Assembly (NCBI RefSeq): GCF_000423465.1
Contig: NZ_KE384020.1
Location: 489,671-553,670 of the forward strand
Length of the DNA stretch: 64,000 bases
Direction: 5' to 3'
Source: Propionicicella superfundia DSM 22317
GTDB lineage: Bacteria; Actinomycetota; Actinomycetes; Propionibacteriales; Propionibacteriaceae
This document shows, piece after piece, positions 7,390 through 16,209 of the stretch; within the stretch, counting starts at the first letter, position 1; each line of letters opens with the position of its first letter. The position numbers and the translations under genes are program-made. Under the pieces are notes generated by a model that was not told the DNA's origin, ran no database searches, and worked only from the letters and a program-made list of their open reading frames with translations.

Positions 7390-7975
7390 CGACCTCACGA
7401 CGTCCTCCGATGGGTCCCCGGTCGACGGTGCCGGCGCCGAACAGGCCGCGCCCGATCTGGGTGCCAAAGACGTGGCGGTCGAGGGTTTCGTCCACGACGC
7501 GTACTACGAGCGCGGCCACGGGTGGCTCAAGGTTCGCCAGACCTTGGTGGCCCTCGTGTTCTGGTTCGTGCTGCTCGCGCCCATCGTCGTCCTCATCAAC
7601 TCCGTGAGTCGCGAGGCCAGGTGGGAGGGCATCTATCGCTGGTCCTACGCCGACGGCTACGAACTGGTCCGGTTCCTGCTTCTCGCGATCGCGGTCATCT
7701 TCGTGGTCGTCCTCGGCTTCAGCATCTACCTGCTGCTGCGCAACAACCACCGTGAGAAGAAGGTCTACCCATACCGCAAGACGTATGACGAGGCGGGTCT
7801 CGCCAAGCGCAAGGCGATCCTCGAGGCCATGTACGCCGAGCGCTTCGGCGCCGACGACGCACGGCACGGCACCCGCTACTACGTGGTCGCGCCCGAGCAG
7901 AACCTCGACACCGGGTACGTGCAGGAACTCTTCCACCAGGGTCAGACCGACGTCGGTGAGGAGGTGCACGGGTGA
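7382..7975 (+). CDS. Two-TM membrane protein, PgaD-like in topology
   Basis: 197 residues from ATG 7382, overlapping the upstream gene by eight bases. An acidic, disordered-looking N-terminus (about 40 residues) precedes TM helices at about 53-74 (LVALVFWFVLLAPIVVLI) and 94-119, then a C-terminal cytoplasmic part with YPYRKTYDEAG and YYVVAPEQNLDTGY. Small two-TM partners next to a PgaC-type synthase recall PgaD, which binds c-di-GMP with PgaC; sequence similarity to PgaD itself is not evident to me, so this is by context only. Confidence 0.65.
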   Translation: MTDDLTTSSDGSPVDGAGAEQAAPDLGAKDVAVEGFVHDAYYERGHGWLKVRQTLVALVFWFVLLAPIVVLINSVSREARWEGIYRWSYADGYELVRFLLLAIAVIFVVVLGFSIYLLLRNNHREKKVYPYRKTYDEAGLAKRKAILEAMYAERFGADDARHGTRYYVVAPEQNLDTGYVQELFHQGQTDVGEEVHG

Positions 7976-9330
7976 TCGGCGACGCCATCGCCGCGTTCAT
8001 GGCCTGGGCGCAGACATTCTTCTTCACCCCACTGGCCGTCGTCCTGTCGCTGTTCCCCATCATGGGAGCGATCGCCTGGACGGTCGGCGGGTGGTTCTAC
8101 CGCTTCTTCTACGTCGGCAAGTTCACCGAGAAGAGCTTCCGGCCGGTGCCGCCGGAGGAACAGCCCTTCATCACGATCATGGTTCCCGCGCACAACGAGG
8201 AAGTCATGATCGAGGAGACCATCGACTACCTGATGAACGAGATCAGGTACGACAACTACGAGGTGCTGGTCTGCGATGACGGGTCGAAGGACACGACACC
8301 GGACATCCTCGCCCGCCTGTCAGTGAAGTACGACCGGCTGCGCGTGCTGCGGATCGACAAGAACAAGGGCAAGGCTCACGCCTTCAACATCGGCGTGGGG
8401 TTCGCGCGCGGGGAGTTCATCCTCTCCAACGATGCCGACACCGTGCCCGAGCCCGACGCGCTGTGGAAGTACATGAACTACTTCCTGGCCCCCGGAGGGC
8501 AGAACACCGCGGCCGTCACCGCGAACATGGATGTGCAGAACCGCTCCCTCATCGTCGAGAAGTCGCAGACCGTCGAGTTCTCCTCCATCGTCGGGATCAT
8601 CAAGCGATCCCAGATCGGCGTGCTCGGCAACATGTACGCCTATTCGGGCGCCAACACGATGTACCGAAAGGACGCCCTGATCGACGTCGGGCTGTTCCGG
8701 CAGGATCGCGCGACCGAGGACATCTCCATCTGCTGGGACCAGCAGTACGCCGGATGGAAGGCCGACTTCGCGCCGGACATCATGTTCTACATGAACGTGC
8801 CCAACACGTTCTCCATGCTCTACACCCAGCGCAAACGGTGGGCGAAGGGCGGCACCGAGTCGTGGGTGACGAACTTCAAGCGCGTCGCCAAGCACCCGCT
8901 GCTCAACCTCCCGAAGGTCGTCATGCTCCTCGACCAGACCGGGTCGATCACGTGGAGCTTCTACTACCTCGCCTTCACGCTGTGGCTCGCGTTGCGGATC
9001 GTCTTCTTCGTCCTGACAGGGGACGCCGAGCAGTTCGAGCACACCCTCGACATGGTCTTCGTCTTCAGTGCGTTCATCACCGTCGTCGGTTCCTGGCAGA
9101 TCGTCGCGGCGCTGTGGCTCGACAATCATGGCGCCAAGCTCAAGTACCTCTTCTTCGCCCCTGCGTACATGGCCTGGTACTGGCAGATGAACGCCATCAC
9201 AGTGGCCACGACGTTCGTGCCCGCGATCAGGGGCGTGCTCGGGTTCAGCGCCGAGGGGACCTGGGTGAGTCCGGACCGTACGAAGATGGGGCAGGCCAAG
9301 AAGCCCGTCGACGCGGTCGCCTCGCGCTGA
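7972..9330 (+). CDS. Processive family-2 glycosyltransferase (PgaC/hyaluronan-synthase type)
   Basis: 452 residues, GTG start overlapping the upstream stop (GTGA). An N-terminal membrane segment (about 15-45) precedes the GT2 domain with all motifs of a processive synthase: FITIMVPAHNEE (67-77), CDDGS with D102/D103, NDAD (153-156), TED (248-250, catalytic base) and QRKRW (286-290). Three or four TM helices follow (for example 308-340 and 350-380) and form the export channel in the family. Likely makes and extrudes a beta-linked polysaccharide, poly-N-acetylglucosamine being the nearest well-known product. No PgaB-like deacetylase or c-di-GMP enzyme is nearby. Last gene of the operon. Confidence 0.85.
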   Translation: MIGDAIAAFMAWAQTFFFTPLAVVLSLFPIMGAIAWTVGGWFYRFFYVGKFTEKSFRPVPPEEQPFITIMVPAHNEEVMIEETIDYLMNEIRYDNYEVLVCDDGSKDTTPDILARLSVKYDRLRVLRIDKNKGKAHAFNIGVGFARGEFILSNDADTVPEPDALWKYMNYFLAPGGQNTAAVTANMDVQNRSLIVEKSQTVEFSSIVGIIKRSQIGVLGNMYAYSGANTMYRKDALIDVGLFRQDRATEDISICWDQQYAGWKADFAPDIMFYMNVPNTFSMLYTQRKRWAKGGTESWVTNFKRVAKHPLLNLPKVVMLLDQTGSITWSFYYLAFTLWLALRIVFFVLTGDAEQFEHTLDMVFVFSAFITVVGSWQIVAALWLDNHGAKLKYLFFAPAYMAWYWQMNAITVATTFVPAIRGVLGFSAEGTWVSPDRTKMGQAKKPVDAVASR

Positions 9331-9423
9331 CGCCGCTTCGGGGGCGGCCGGCAGCACTGCGCGTTGCGGCCCGAGGCGGTTCACCCGGTCCTGCAGGCGT
9401 CGGGAGGTGTTGCCGCGGAAGTG

Positions 9424-9438
9424 TTATGTGAAGCATAA
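9424..9438. promoter_or_regulatory. Putative MarR operator
   Basis: TTATG-TGAAG-CATAA is a perfect inverted repeat with five-base arms in an AT-rich island, ending eight bases before the GTG of the adjacent MarR gene. Such spacing suits autorepression. The outer GTTAT/ATAAC also pair in an alternative register. Confidence 0.55.
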
Positions 9439-9446
9439 TAACTTTC

Positions 9447-9929
9447 GTGACCCAGCCGACTCCGCAGGCGATCGCGGCGATTCGGGCGTGGTACCGCCTG
9501 GACCGTGCGTTCGCGGCGGCGAGCCGGGATATGCGGCTCGCCCACGGGCTGACCGGGGAGCAGGTCGCCCTCTGTCGCATCGTCGCCGAGCGGGAGTCGT
9601 GGTCGATGTCGGAGTTGCGGGATCGCCTGACGATGCACCCGGCCACGCTGGGGCAGGCGCTGGCCAGGCTGGAGGGGCGGGGCTGCGTCGAGACACGTCC
9701 TGACGGCACGGACGGACGCCGTCGTCTCGTCACGATGACGCAACGGGGGCGCGACGTGCTCGCCAGGATTCCCGTCGTCGGTCCGGTCCGGCTGCGCACG
9801 GTGACCGCCGACCCGGTCGACCTGGCGGCTCTGGCGGCGGCCTTCACCCGGGCCGTGGAGGTCTTCGGCCTGTCACCGTGGGCCGACGACCCGGCCACCA
9901 TCGACACATCAGGCAAGGAGCGAACATGA
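9447..9929 (+). CDS. MarR family transcriptional regulator
   Basis: 160 residues from GTG 9447. The winged-helix core is visible: LTGEQVALCRIVAERESWSMSE, the recognition helix LTMHPATLGQALARLEGRG (about residues 57-75) and the wing RPDGTDGRRRLVTMTQRGRD. Members act as dimers that release DNA on binding phenolics or on oxidation. It overlaps the next gene by ATGA and so is co-expressed with it. The inverted repeat just upstream is a natural candidate for autoregulation. Confidence 0.88.
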   Translation: MTQPTPQAIAAIRAWYRLDRAFAAASRDMRLAHGLTGEQVALCRIVAERESWSMSELRDRLTMHPATLGQALARLEGRGCVETRPDGTDGRRRLVTMTQRGRDVLARIPVVGPVRLRTVTADPVDLAALAAAFTRAVEVFGLSPWADDPATIDTSGKERT

Positions 9930-10243
9930 GTGTCAGCAACGGTTTCCTGCTGTTCGGCGAGCAGTTCCCGCAGACGGCGCAGGCCCACATGGCCTTCGTC
10001 CAGGCGGAGGCGCAGGAGTCGGCCCTCGATGAGAAGACCGGCCACCTGGCCTACCTGGCGGTGCTGGCCGCCACGGGGATGTCCGGTGGCATCCCGTTCC
10101 ACGTCCGGCTGGCGCGGGAGTCCGGAGCCAGCCGGGAAGAGGTGTTGTCGGCGTGCCTGAGCGGCCTGCCCGCCGTCGGGCTCACCGTCCTGGACGGGCT
10201 TGCCGCGGCAGCCGACGCCCTGAACGGCGAGGCCGATGAATGA
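9926..10243 (+). CDS. Carboxymuconolactone-decarboxylase-like (AhpD-fold) protein without CxxC
   Basis: 105 residues. ATG 9926 follows AAGGAG at the right distance and overlaps the MarR stop. The CMD fold is shown by LDEKTGHLAYLAVLAA, the PFHVRLARESGASREEV helix pair and a glycine-rich end. AhpD-type peroxidase partners carry a CxxC in front of the His; here the stretch is SGGIPFHV with no cysteine, so thiol redox function is unlikely. Pairing with MarR suggests a detoxification or ligand-responsive unit. Confidence 0.75.
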   Translation: MSVSNGFLLFGEQFPQTAQAHMAFVQAEAQESALDEKTGHLAYLAVLAATGMSGGIPFHVRLARESGASREEVLSACLSGLPAVGLTVLDGLAAAADALNGEADE

Positions 10244-10256
10244 CCTGACCGGGTCC

Positions 10257-10283
10257 CCGGCGGCCGCGCAACGGACCGCCGGG
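10257..10283. terminator. Possible terminator between converging genes
   Basis: CCGGCGG / CCGCCGG pair across a 13-base loop in the gap between the plus-strand CMD gene and the minus-strand kinase gene. No T-tract is seen. Confidence 0.35.
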
Positions 10284-10320
10284 CCCCGCGACCCGGCATC
10301 GGACGCGGAGCGCTGAGCGG

Positions 10321-10932
10321 TTACGCCCCGGCGGTCTCGTCGAGGGACGCAAGGATCAGGCCGGCGCACTGCTCGTAGTCGAGACGTGCGCTGTTGAGGC
10401 AGAGGTCGTAGTTGCGCCGGTCGCCGAACGTCGTGTCGGTGAAGAACTCCTGGTATCGGCGCCGTGTCTTGTCCATCTTGGCGATATAGCCCTCGGCGTA
10501 CTTCGGGTCGACCCCGTCGACCTCGATGGCCCGGGCGATCTTGCGGTCGAGGTCGGTGCCGTAGACGAAGACGCTGCGCAGAGGCAGGTCGGCGCCCTCG
10601 AGGATCGTGTCGGCGCAGCGTCCGATGAAGACGGCGGGAGCGCGCTGCGCGGCCGCGACGATCACGTCGGAGATCGCCTGGTGCATGCGGTAGGGGAGCG
10701 TTGCGGTCTGGGACTCGACGCCGGTGAAGAACGACAGGTCGAAGAAGGTGCTCGCCTGCAGACGCTCGTCGAACTGTTCCAGCAGGTCCTGCGGCAGGCC
10801 ACGTCGTGTCGCGGCCTCCTGGAGGATCCGGGTGTCGTAGAACTCCATGCCGGAACGCTCGGCGACCAGCTTTCCGATCTCCCTGCCGCCGCTGCCGAAC
10901 TCCCTGTTGATGACCACGGAGCGGTTGGTCAT
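10321..10932 (-). CDS. Cytidylate-kinase-like family protein
   Basis: 203 residues starting at ATG 10932, chosen because AAGGAGG lies just ahead. The N-terminus SVVINREFGSGGREIGK is the P-loop variant of the PF13189 family, with YDTRILQEAA as the LID-side helix and AVFIGRCADTIL in the core. These proteins resemble CMP kinase but true substrates are mostly unproven; canonical Cmk lies elsewhere in such genomes. Length fits the family. It converges on the MarR/CMD pair and diverges from the AraC gene. Confidence 0.8.
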   Translation of the reverse strand: MTNRSVVINREFGSGGREIGKLVAERSGMEFYDTRILQEAATRRGLPQDLLEQFDERLQASTFFDLSFFTGVESQTATLPYRMHQAISDVIVAAAQRAPAVFIGRCADTILEGADLPLRSVFVYGTDLDRKIARAIEVDGVDPKYAEGYIAKMDKTRRRYQEFFTDTTFGDRRNYDLCLNSARLDYEQCAGLILASLDETAGA

Positions 10933-11074
10933 GTCCACCTCCTTGTGGGCTCTCTTCACAGTAACCACGGACGAGCGGCGGATGAGCGAGAACCGACGAC
11001 TTTTCCCTGTTCCTTTCCCGGATGCCGGCCTTTCGGCGCCGCCGGTCGTCTTCCACTGTCGGGTGCGCCGCGCC

Positions 11075-11080
11075 TACCCT
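11075..11080 (+). promoter_or_regulatory. -10 box for the AraC gene
   Basis: TACCCT ends six bases before ATG 11087, a spacing that implies leaderless transcription. No ribosome-binding site is present in the few bases between. Confidence 0.4.
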
Positions 11081-11086
11081 GATCCG

Positions 11087-11518
11087 ATGACGCCCCAGGA
11101 CCGCGCCGAACTGGCCTCCCTGCGCCGGGCCCGCGACCTCATGGACCGCGAGTACGTGCGGGTGCTGAGCGTGGCCGAGGTGGCCCGCGCGGCGCTGATG
11201 TCGCCCGCCCATTTCTCCCGGCGGTTTCGCGCCGTCTACGGAGAGACCCCGTACGCCTACCTCATGTCGCGCCGCATCGAACGGGCCAAGGCGCTGCTGC
11301 GTGGCGACCTCACGGTGACCGCGGTCTGCCTGGCCGTCGGCTGCACGTCGCTCGGCTCGTTCAGCGCCCGCTTCGCCCAGGTCGTGGGGGAGACCCCGTC
11401 GTCGTATCGCAGCCGCGACCATGGCGCGCTGGCGGGCGTCCCGGGGTGCATCGCCCGCGAACTCACCCGATCGAGCAGGATCGAAGAAGCAGGCATGGCT
11501 CCGCTCCGCCTAGCGTGA
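11087..11518 (+). CDS. AraC-type HTH regulator, DNA-binding domain only
   Basis: 143 residues, far shorter than two-domain AraC proteins. Both helix-turn-helix units are visible: VLSVAEVARAALMSPAHFSR (about 20-39) and LTVTAVCLAVGCTSLGSFSA (about 73-92), with the ETPYAYLMSRRIERAKALL linker helix. The C-terminal tail has no recognised sensor. Next comes a VOC protein about 110 bases downstream; short AraC plus VOC is a common pairing where the AraC activates the neighbour. Confidence 0.85.
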   Translation: MTPQDRAELASLRRARDLMDREYVRVLSVAEVARAALMSPAHFSRRFRAVYGETPYAYLMSRRIERAKALLRGDLTVTAVCLAVGCTSLGSFSARFAQVVGETPSSYRSRDHGALAGVPGCIARELTRSSRIEEAGMAPLRLA

Positions 11519-11631
11519 GATCCCGGTCGCACCCACGACGAGACCGTGCGCGAGTCGTGACCGGCCACGCGACCACCGACCAGAGCAGGCACCGCTGAAC
11601 GAGCGGTCGCTGCGTGACGACAGGAGAAACG

Positions 11632-12039
11632 ATGAACCTCGAACTGGCCCGCTGCTTCGTCATCGTCCATGACCCCGAGTCGGCGCTCGGCTTCTACCGG
11701 GACACTCTGGGGCTCGAGGTCCGCAACGACGTCGCCCGCGGTGCGTTCCGCTGGATCACCGTCGGCGGAGGATCCCAGCCCGGCGTCGACATCGTCCTCA
11801 CCAACTTCCTGCAGGGCTCTCCGGCCGACATCGACGCGATCGAGGGACTGGTCGCCAAGGGGGCGCTCAACGGGGTCCACTTCCGCACCGACGATCTCGA
11901 CGGGCTGTTCGCGAAGGTACGGGACGCCGGCACCGAGATCGTCTCCGAACCGACGTCCCAGCCATGGGGCGCTCGCGACGCCGCATTCCGCGATCCGTCG
12001 GGCAACCTCATCCGCGTGGACCAAGGCCCGCAGGCATAG
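11632..12039 (+). CDS. VOC superfamily (glyoxalase/bleomycin resistance-like) protein
   Basis: 135 residues; ATG 11632 follows ACAGGAGAAACG. The two beta-alpha-beta-beta-beta modules are visible: DPESALGFYRDTLGLEV in the first, DDLDGLFAKVRDAGTEI then AAFRDPSGNLIRVDQ in the second, the last ending in the typical metal-ligand strand although the Glu is replaced by Arg. Substrate unknown. Probably controlled by the upstream AraC protein. Confidence 0.8.
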   Translation: MNLELARCFVIVHDPESALGFYRDTLGLEVRNDVARGAFRWITVGGGSQPGVDIVLTNFLQGSPADIDAIEGLVAKGALNGVHFRTDDLDGLFAKVRDAGTEIVSEPTSQPWGARDAAFRDPSGNLIRVDQGPQA

Positions 12040-12221
12040 CGGGCGGCGCCGGCGCACCGGGAGGATTCCGGGCGCGCTCCGTGGTGCCTCGACCCGGGGC
12101 GTTGCGACGCCGACGGACCGTGGTGATCGAGAACTCTCGGTGACGAACCCTGTGCAAACCGGGTCGTGATGCGCCACGATGTCCGGAGGGAGACTGTGCG
12201 CGTGGAACTTGTCCCAATCAC

Positions 12222-12250
12222 TTGGTCGCACATGTCTATACCACTAGAGT
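12222..12250 (+). promoter_or_regulatory. Promoter of the dhaKL operon
   Basis: TTGGTC (12222-12227) and TAGAGT (12245-12250) are separated by 17 bases, in an AT-richer patch. dhaK starts 60 bases later, leaving room for an operator in the leader. Nothing else is seen between 12040 and 12309. Confidence 0.5.
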
Positions 12251-12309
12251 GTGCTCAGCCTGACCGTCCATCGGGGGTCGGTGCAGGCTCGGTCCGAATG
12301 GAGTAATCA

Positions 12310-13311
12310 ATGAAGAAGCTCATCAACGACCCGGAAGACGTACTCTCCGAATTCATGCGCGGCTTCAGCATCGCGCACAAGGACATCGTCGAGTACAAGA
12401 CCGATCCCGTGCATTTCCATCGCGCCGGTGGGGCTGTTCAGGGCAAGACCGGCCTCGTGTCCGGCGGCGGCTCCGGCCATGAGCCGCTGGGCGGCGGGTA
12501 TGTCGGTGCCGGGATGCTGGACGCCGTCGCCCCGGGTGCGTTCTTCAGCTCGCCCACGCCTGACCAGATCCTCGCAGCCACCGAGGCCGCGAACGGCGGC
12601 GCCGGCGTGCTGCACCTCGTCCTCAACTACACGGGCGACATCCTGAACTTCGAAATGGCCGCCGAGCTCGCCGCCGCCGAGGACATCGAGGTCGCAACCG
12701 TCGTCATCGACGACGACGTCGCCGTCGAGAACTCCACGTGGACCGCGGGTCGTCGTGGCGTGGCCGGGGCCATCGCCGCCATGAAGATGACGGGCGCCGC
12801 CACCGATCTCGGGTACGACCTGGCGAAGACCGCCGAGGTCTGCACGAAGATCAACGATTCGATGGGCACCATGGGCCTGGCCCTGACCGCCTGCACCGTC
12901 CCCACCGCCGGCAAGCCGTCGTTCGACCTCGGGCCGGACGAGATCGAGCTGGGCATCGGCGTTCACGGCGAGCCGGGCGTGAAGCGCGTGCCGATGATGC
13001 AGGTGGACGAGATCGTGGACGTCCTCGTCGACGCGGTCGTCAAGGACCTGAAGTTCGAGCGGGGCGAGAACGTGCTCCTCTACATCAACGGTCTCGGCGC
13101 CACGCCGCTGTCGGAGCAGTACATCATGTACAACCACGCCTGGGACAAGCTGGACGCCCTGGGCGTCAACGTGACCCGCAGCCAGGTGGGCAACTACTTC
13201 ACGTCGCTCGAGATGGCCGGCGCCTCCGTGACGATCATGCGGCTCGATGAGGAACTCACCAAGCTGTACGACGCGCCTGTCCATACCGCCGGCTGGCGCA
13301 AGGGCGTGTGA
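12310..13311 (+). CDS. dhaK: Dihydroxyacetone kinase subunit DhaK
   Basis: 333 residues, standard length. MKKLINDPEDVLSEFMRGF start, the LVSGGGSGHEPLGGG ligand loop and the substrate-binding histidine H219 in GIGVHGEPG, which forms a hemiaminal with dihydroxyacetone, are all present. In the PTS-dependent system DhaK takes phosphate from ADP held by DhaL, recharged by DhaM. GGAG precedes the ATG. dhaL follows after 46 bases in the same operon. Confidence 0.95.
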   Translation: MKKLINDPEDVLSEFMRGFSIAHKDIVEYKTDPVHFHRAGGAVQGKTGLVSGGGSGHEPLGGGYVGAGMLDAVAPGAFFSSPTPDQILAATEAANGGAGVLHLVLNYTGDILNFEMAAELAAAEDIEVATVVIDDDVAVENSTWTAGRRGVAGAIAAMKMTGAATDLGYDLAKTAEVCTKINDSMGTMGLALTACTVPTAGKPSFDLGPDEIELGIGVHGEPGVKRVPMMQVDEIVDVLVDAVVKDLKFERGENVLLYINGLGATPLSEQYIMYNHAWDKLDALGVNVTRSQVGNYFTSLEMAGASVTIMRLDEELTKLYDAPVHTAGWRKGV

Positions 13312-13357
13312 GGCTGTACGGAGCGTTCGTCAACAGACAATCAGGTGTGAGGAAGAC

Positions 13358-13993
13358 ATGGCAGACACATTGGGGGCCGGCTGGGCCCTCGACTGGATCA
13401 AGAAGACGGCGGCCGTCGTCAATGCTCAGCGCGAGGAACTGACCGACCTCGACAGGGCGATCGGCGACGGTGACCACGGGGCGAACCTCGACCGTGGGTT
13501 CCAGGCCGTCCTGGTCAAGTTGGACGGTGCCACGCCCGCGACCGCGGGCGAGGTCCTGAAGACCGTGGCGACGACGCTCATCTCGACCGTGGGCGGCGCC
13601 TCGGGCGCCCTGTACGGAACCGCGTTCCTGCGGGCGTCCAAGCTGGGCGACAGCGACCTCGACGCGGCCGGGGTGGTCGCGCTGCTCCAGGCCGGTGTGG
13701 ACGGCATCGTCCAGCGCGGCAAGGCGAGCGTCGGCGAGAAGACGATGGTCGATGCGTGGACTCCGGCGCTGGCCGCGGGCAACGAGGCCGTGGCGGCGGG
13801 CAAGTCCCCCGCCGAGGTCCTCGACGCGATGGCCGTCGCAGCTCAGGAGGGTGCGGTCGCGACCGAGCCTCTCGTGGCGACCAAGGGACGTGCGAGCTAC
13901 CTCGGCGAGCGGTCGGCCGGGCATCGTGACCCGGGCGCCCAGTCGACGGCGTACGTTCTGCGTGCGGCAGCCGACGCCGCCGCAGCGGCCTGA
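13358..13993 (+). CDS. dhaL: Dihydroxyacetone kinase ADP-binding subunit DhaL
   Basis: 211 residues. The Mg-ADP aspartates lie in LTDLDRAIGDGDHGANLDRG (about 28-46), and VGGASGALYGTAFLRA, GEKTMVDAWTPA and a GRASYLGERSAGHRDPGA loop complete the DhaL pattern. The RASYLGERSxGHxDPGA loop occurs both in PTS-type DhaL and in ATP-dependent kinases. No dhaM follows; a strong terminator does. The phosphate donor must be encoded elsewhere. Confidence 0.95.
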   Translation: MADTLGAGWALDWIKKTAAVVNAQREELTDLDRAIGDGDHGANLDRGFQAVLVKLDGATPATAGEVLKTVATTLISTVGGASGALYGTAFLRASKLGDSDLDAAGVVALLQAGVDGIVQRGKASVGEKTMVDAWTPALAAGNEAVAAGKSPAEVLDAMAVAAQEGAVATEPLVATKGRASYLGERSAGHRDPGAQSTAYVLRAAADAAAAA

Positions 13994-14001
13994 CACATCG
14001 C

Positions 14002-14042
14002 AACACGAAGCTGCCGGGGTTCGTCCCCGGCAGCTTCGTGTT
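14002..14042 (+). terminator. Rho-independent terminator after dhaL
   Basis: An 18-bp perfect stem (left arm from 14002, right arm 14025-14042) with a TTCGT loop, followed by TTTCCCGTT. It separates dhaKL from thrS. Confidence 0.85.
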
Positions 14043-14151
14043 TCCCGTTCCCGTGTGGGTCGGGTCGCCCGGTGAGTAGATCCCCGAGCGGCGGCGCGAC
14101 TGGGGCACAATGGTGAGGCTGTCTTCCACCCTCCTCCCGAAAGGAACCGCG

Positions 14152-16152
14152 TTGTCCGCCTCGATCACCGTCCTGACCGCCGAATCCGAGCAGGTGAGGG
14201 AGCTCGACGCGACAACGACGACCGGGCTCGACCTCTTCGGCGACGACCAGACGGTCGTGGCCGTGCGCGTCAACGGCGTGATCGTCGACCTCGCCACGCC
14301 TTTGCACGAGGGGGATGTCGTCGAGGCGGTCCCGGCCGAGTCGCCCGAGGGTCTGGCGATCCTGCGGCACTCGGCGGCGCACGTCTCCGCGCAGGCGCTC
14401 CAGGCGCTGATCCCCGAGGCGAAGCTGGGGATCGGCCCGCCCATCACCGACGGCTTCTACTACGACTTCCAGGTGCCCGAGCCGCTCACTCCCGAGGTGC
14501 TGAAGCGCATCGAGAAGAGGATGCAGCAGATCGTGAAGGAGCGGCAGCGATTCGTCCGGCGGGTCGTGACCGACGACGAGGCGCGGGCGGAACTGGCCGA
14601 CGAGCCGTTCAAACTGGAGCTGATCGGTCTGAAGTCGAGCGCCGGGGACACCGAGGGGGCGTCCGTCGAGGTCGGCGTCGGCGACCTGACGATCTACGAC
14701 AACGTCCGCCGCAACGGGGACGTGGCATGGAGAGACCTGTGCCGCGGCCCGCACGTCCCGCACACCGGCTATCTGAAGGCGTTCGCGCTCACTCGGTCGT
14801 CGGCGGCGTACTGGCGGGGCGATCAGAGGAACGCCAGCCTGCAACGCCTCTACGGCACGGCCTGGCCGAGCAAGGAGGCGCTGACGGCGTACCAGGAGCG
14901 TCTTTCCCTGGCGGCCAAGCGGGATCACCGCAAGCTGGGCACCGAACTGGATCTGTTCAGCTTCCCCGATGAGATCGGATCGGGGTTGGCGGTCTTCCAC
15001 CCCAACGGTGGCACGCTGCGCAGGGTCATGGAGGACTACTCCCGTGCCAAGCACGTCCAGCACGGATACTCGTTCGTGAACTCCCCCCACATCACCAAGG
15101 GCGAGCTCTTCAAGGTGTCGGGCCATCTCGACTGGTATTCCGACGGCATGTTCCCGCCGATGCACGTCGACGCGGAGTACAACGAGGACGGCTCGGTCCG
15201 CAAGCCGGGGCAGGACTATTACCTGAAGCCGATGAACTGCCCGTTCCACTGCCTCATCTTCCGCGCCAGAGGTCGCAGCTACCGTGAGCTGCCGCTGCGG
15301 TTGTTCGAGTTCGGCACGGTGTATCGCTATGAGAAGTCCGGCGTCATCCACGGCCTGACGCGGGCACGCGGGTTCACCCAGGACGATGCCCACATCTACG
15401 CCGCCAAGGAGCAGATGAAGGGCGAACTGGCGAGCCTGCTGCAGTTCGTCCTGGACCTCCTCGCCGACTACGGGCTGGACGACTTCTACCTGGAGCTGTC
15501 CACGAAGAACCCGGAGAAGTCCGTCGGATCCGACGAGGTGTGGGAGGAGGCCACCGAGACGTTGCGCCAGGTCGCCGTCGAGTCCGGGTTGGACCTCGTG
15601 GACGATCCGGGCGGCGCGGCGTTCTACGGCCCGAAGATCTCGGTCCAGGCCAAGGACGCGCTCGGTCGGACCTGGCAGATGTCGACCATCCAGCTCGACT
15701 TCAACCTGCCGGAGCTGTTCGGTCTCGAGTACACGGCGTCGGACGGGACCCGGCAGCGGCCGATCATGATCCACCGGGCACTGTTCGGCTCCGTCGAGCG
15801 GTTCATCGGCGTCCTCACCGAGCACTACGGCGGCGCGTTCCCCGCGTGGCTCGCCCCCGTACAGGTCATCGGGATCCCGGTGGCCGAGGAGTTCGACGCA
15901 TACCTGCAGGACATCGCCGATCAGCTCGCCGCCCAGGATGTGCGAGTGGTGGTCGACAAGTCCGACGACCGCTTCGGCAAGAAGATCCGCAACGCCCAGC
16001 AGCAGAAGGCGCCGTTCATGCTCATCGCCGGTGAACAGGACCGGGCCGCCGGAGCGGTGTCGTTCCGCTATCGCGACGGGTCGCAGCGCAACGGCGTCGC
16101 GGTGGCCGATGCGATCGCCGAGATCGTCACGACCATCCGCGAGCGCGCCTGA
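14152..16152 (+). CDS. thrS: Threonine--tRNA ligase
   Basis: Start TTG 14152 is preferred because AAAGGA precedes it by six bases and the product then begins SASITVLT like the family; an in-frame ATG at 14110 lacks a ribosome site. 666 residues: TGS domain (about 1-65), the second editing-like additional domain with [14 protein letters not shown], the class II core with [12 protein letters not shown] (motif 2) and the zinc ligand C363 in [19 protein letters not shown], and the anticodon-binding domain ending IVTTIRERA. It begins the conserved thrS-HIT-PIM gene order, although two small opposite-strand genes intervene. Confidence 0.95.
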   Translation: MSASITVLTAESEQVRELDATTTTGLDLFGDDQTVVAVRVNGVIVDLATPLHEGDVVEAVPAESPEGLAILRHSAAHVSAQALQALIPEAKLGIGPPITDGFYYDFQVPEPLTPEVLKRIEKRMQQIVKERQRFVRRVVTDDEARAELADEPFKLELIGLKSSAGDTEGASVEVGVGDLTIYDNVRRNGDVAWRDLCRGPHVPHTGYLKAFALTRSSAAYWRGDQRNASLQRLYGTAWPSKEALTAYQERLSLAAKRDHRKLGTELDLFSFPDEIGSGLAVFHPNGGTLRRVMEDYSRAKHVQHGYSFVNSPHITKGELFKVSGHLDWYSDGMFPPMHVDAEYNEDGSVRKPGQDYYLKPMNCPFHCLIFRARGRSYRELPLRLFEFGTVYRYEKSGVIHGLTRARGFTQDDAHIYAAKEQMKGELASLLQFVLDLLADYGLDDFYLELSTKNPEKSVGSDEVWEEATETLRQVAVESGLDLVDDPGGAAFYGPKISVQAKDALGRTWQMSTIQLDFNLPELFGLEYTASDGTRQRPIMIHRALFGSVERFIGVLTEHYGGAFPAWLAPVQVIGIPVAEEFDAYLQDIADQLAAQDVRVVVDKSDDRFGKKIRNAQQQKAPFMLIAGEQDRAAGAVSFRYRDGSQRNGVAVADAIAEIVTTIRERA

Positions 16153-16168
16153 CGGACGTCCGCGCCGA

Positions 16169-16201
16169 CACCTTCGCCGAGCCCTGTGCCCGGCGAAGGT
16201 G
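16169..16201 (+). terminator. Terminator hairpin after thrS
   Basis: CACCTTCGCCG / CGGCGAAGGTG form an 11-bp perfect stem with an 11-base loop just after the thrS stop. Confidence 0.65.
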
Positions 16202-16209
16202 CGCGGGCC

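Noticed and set aside
13897-15825. 642-codon minus-strand open frame opposite thrS
   Set aside because: Shadow of thrS; no ribosome site and repetitive Arg/Leu composition.
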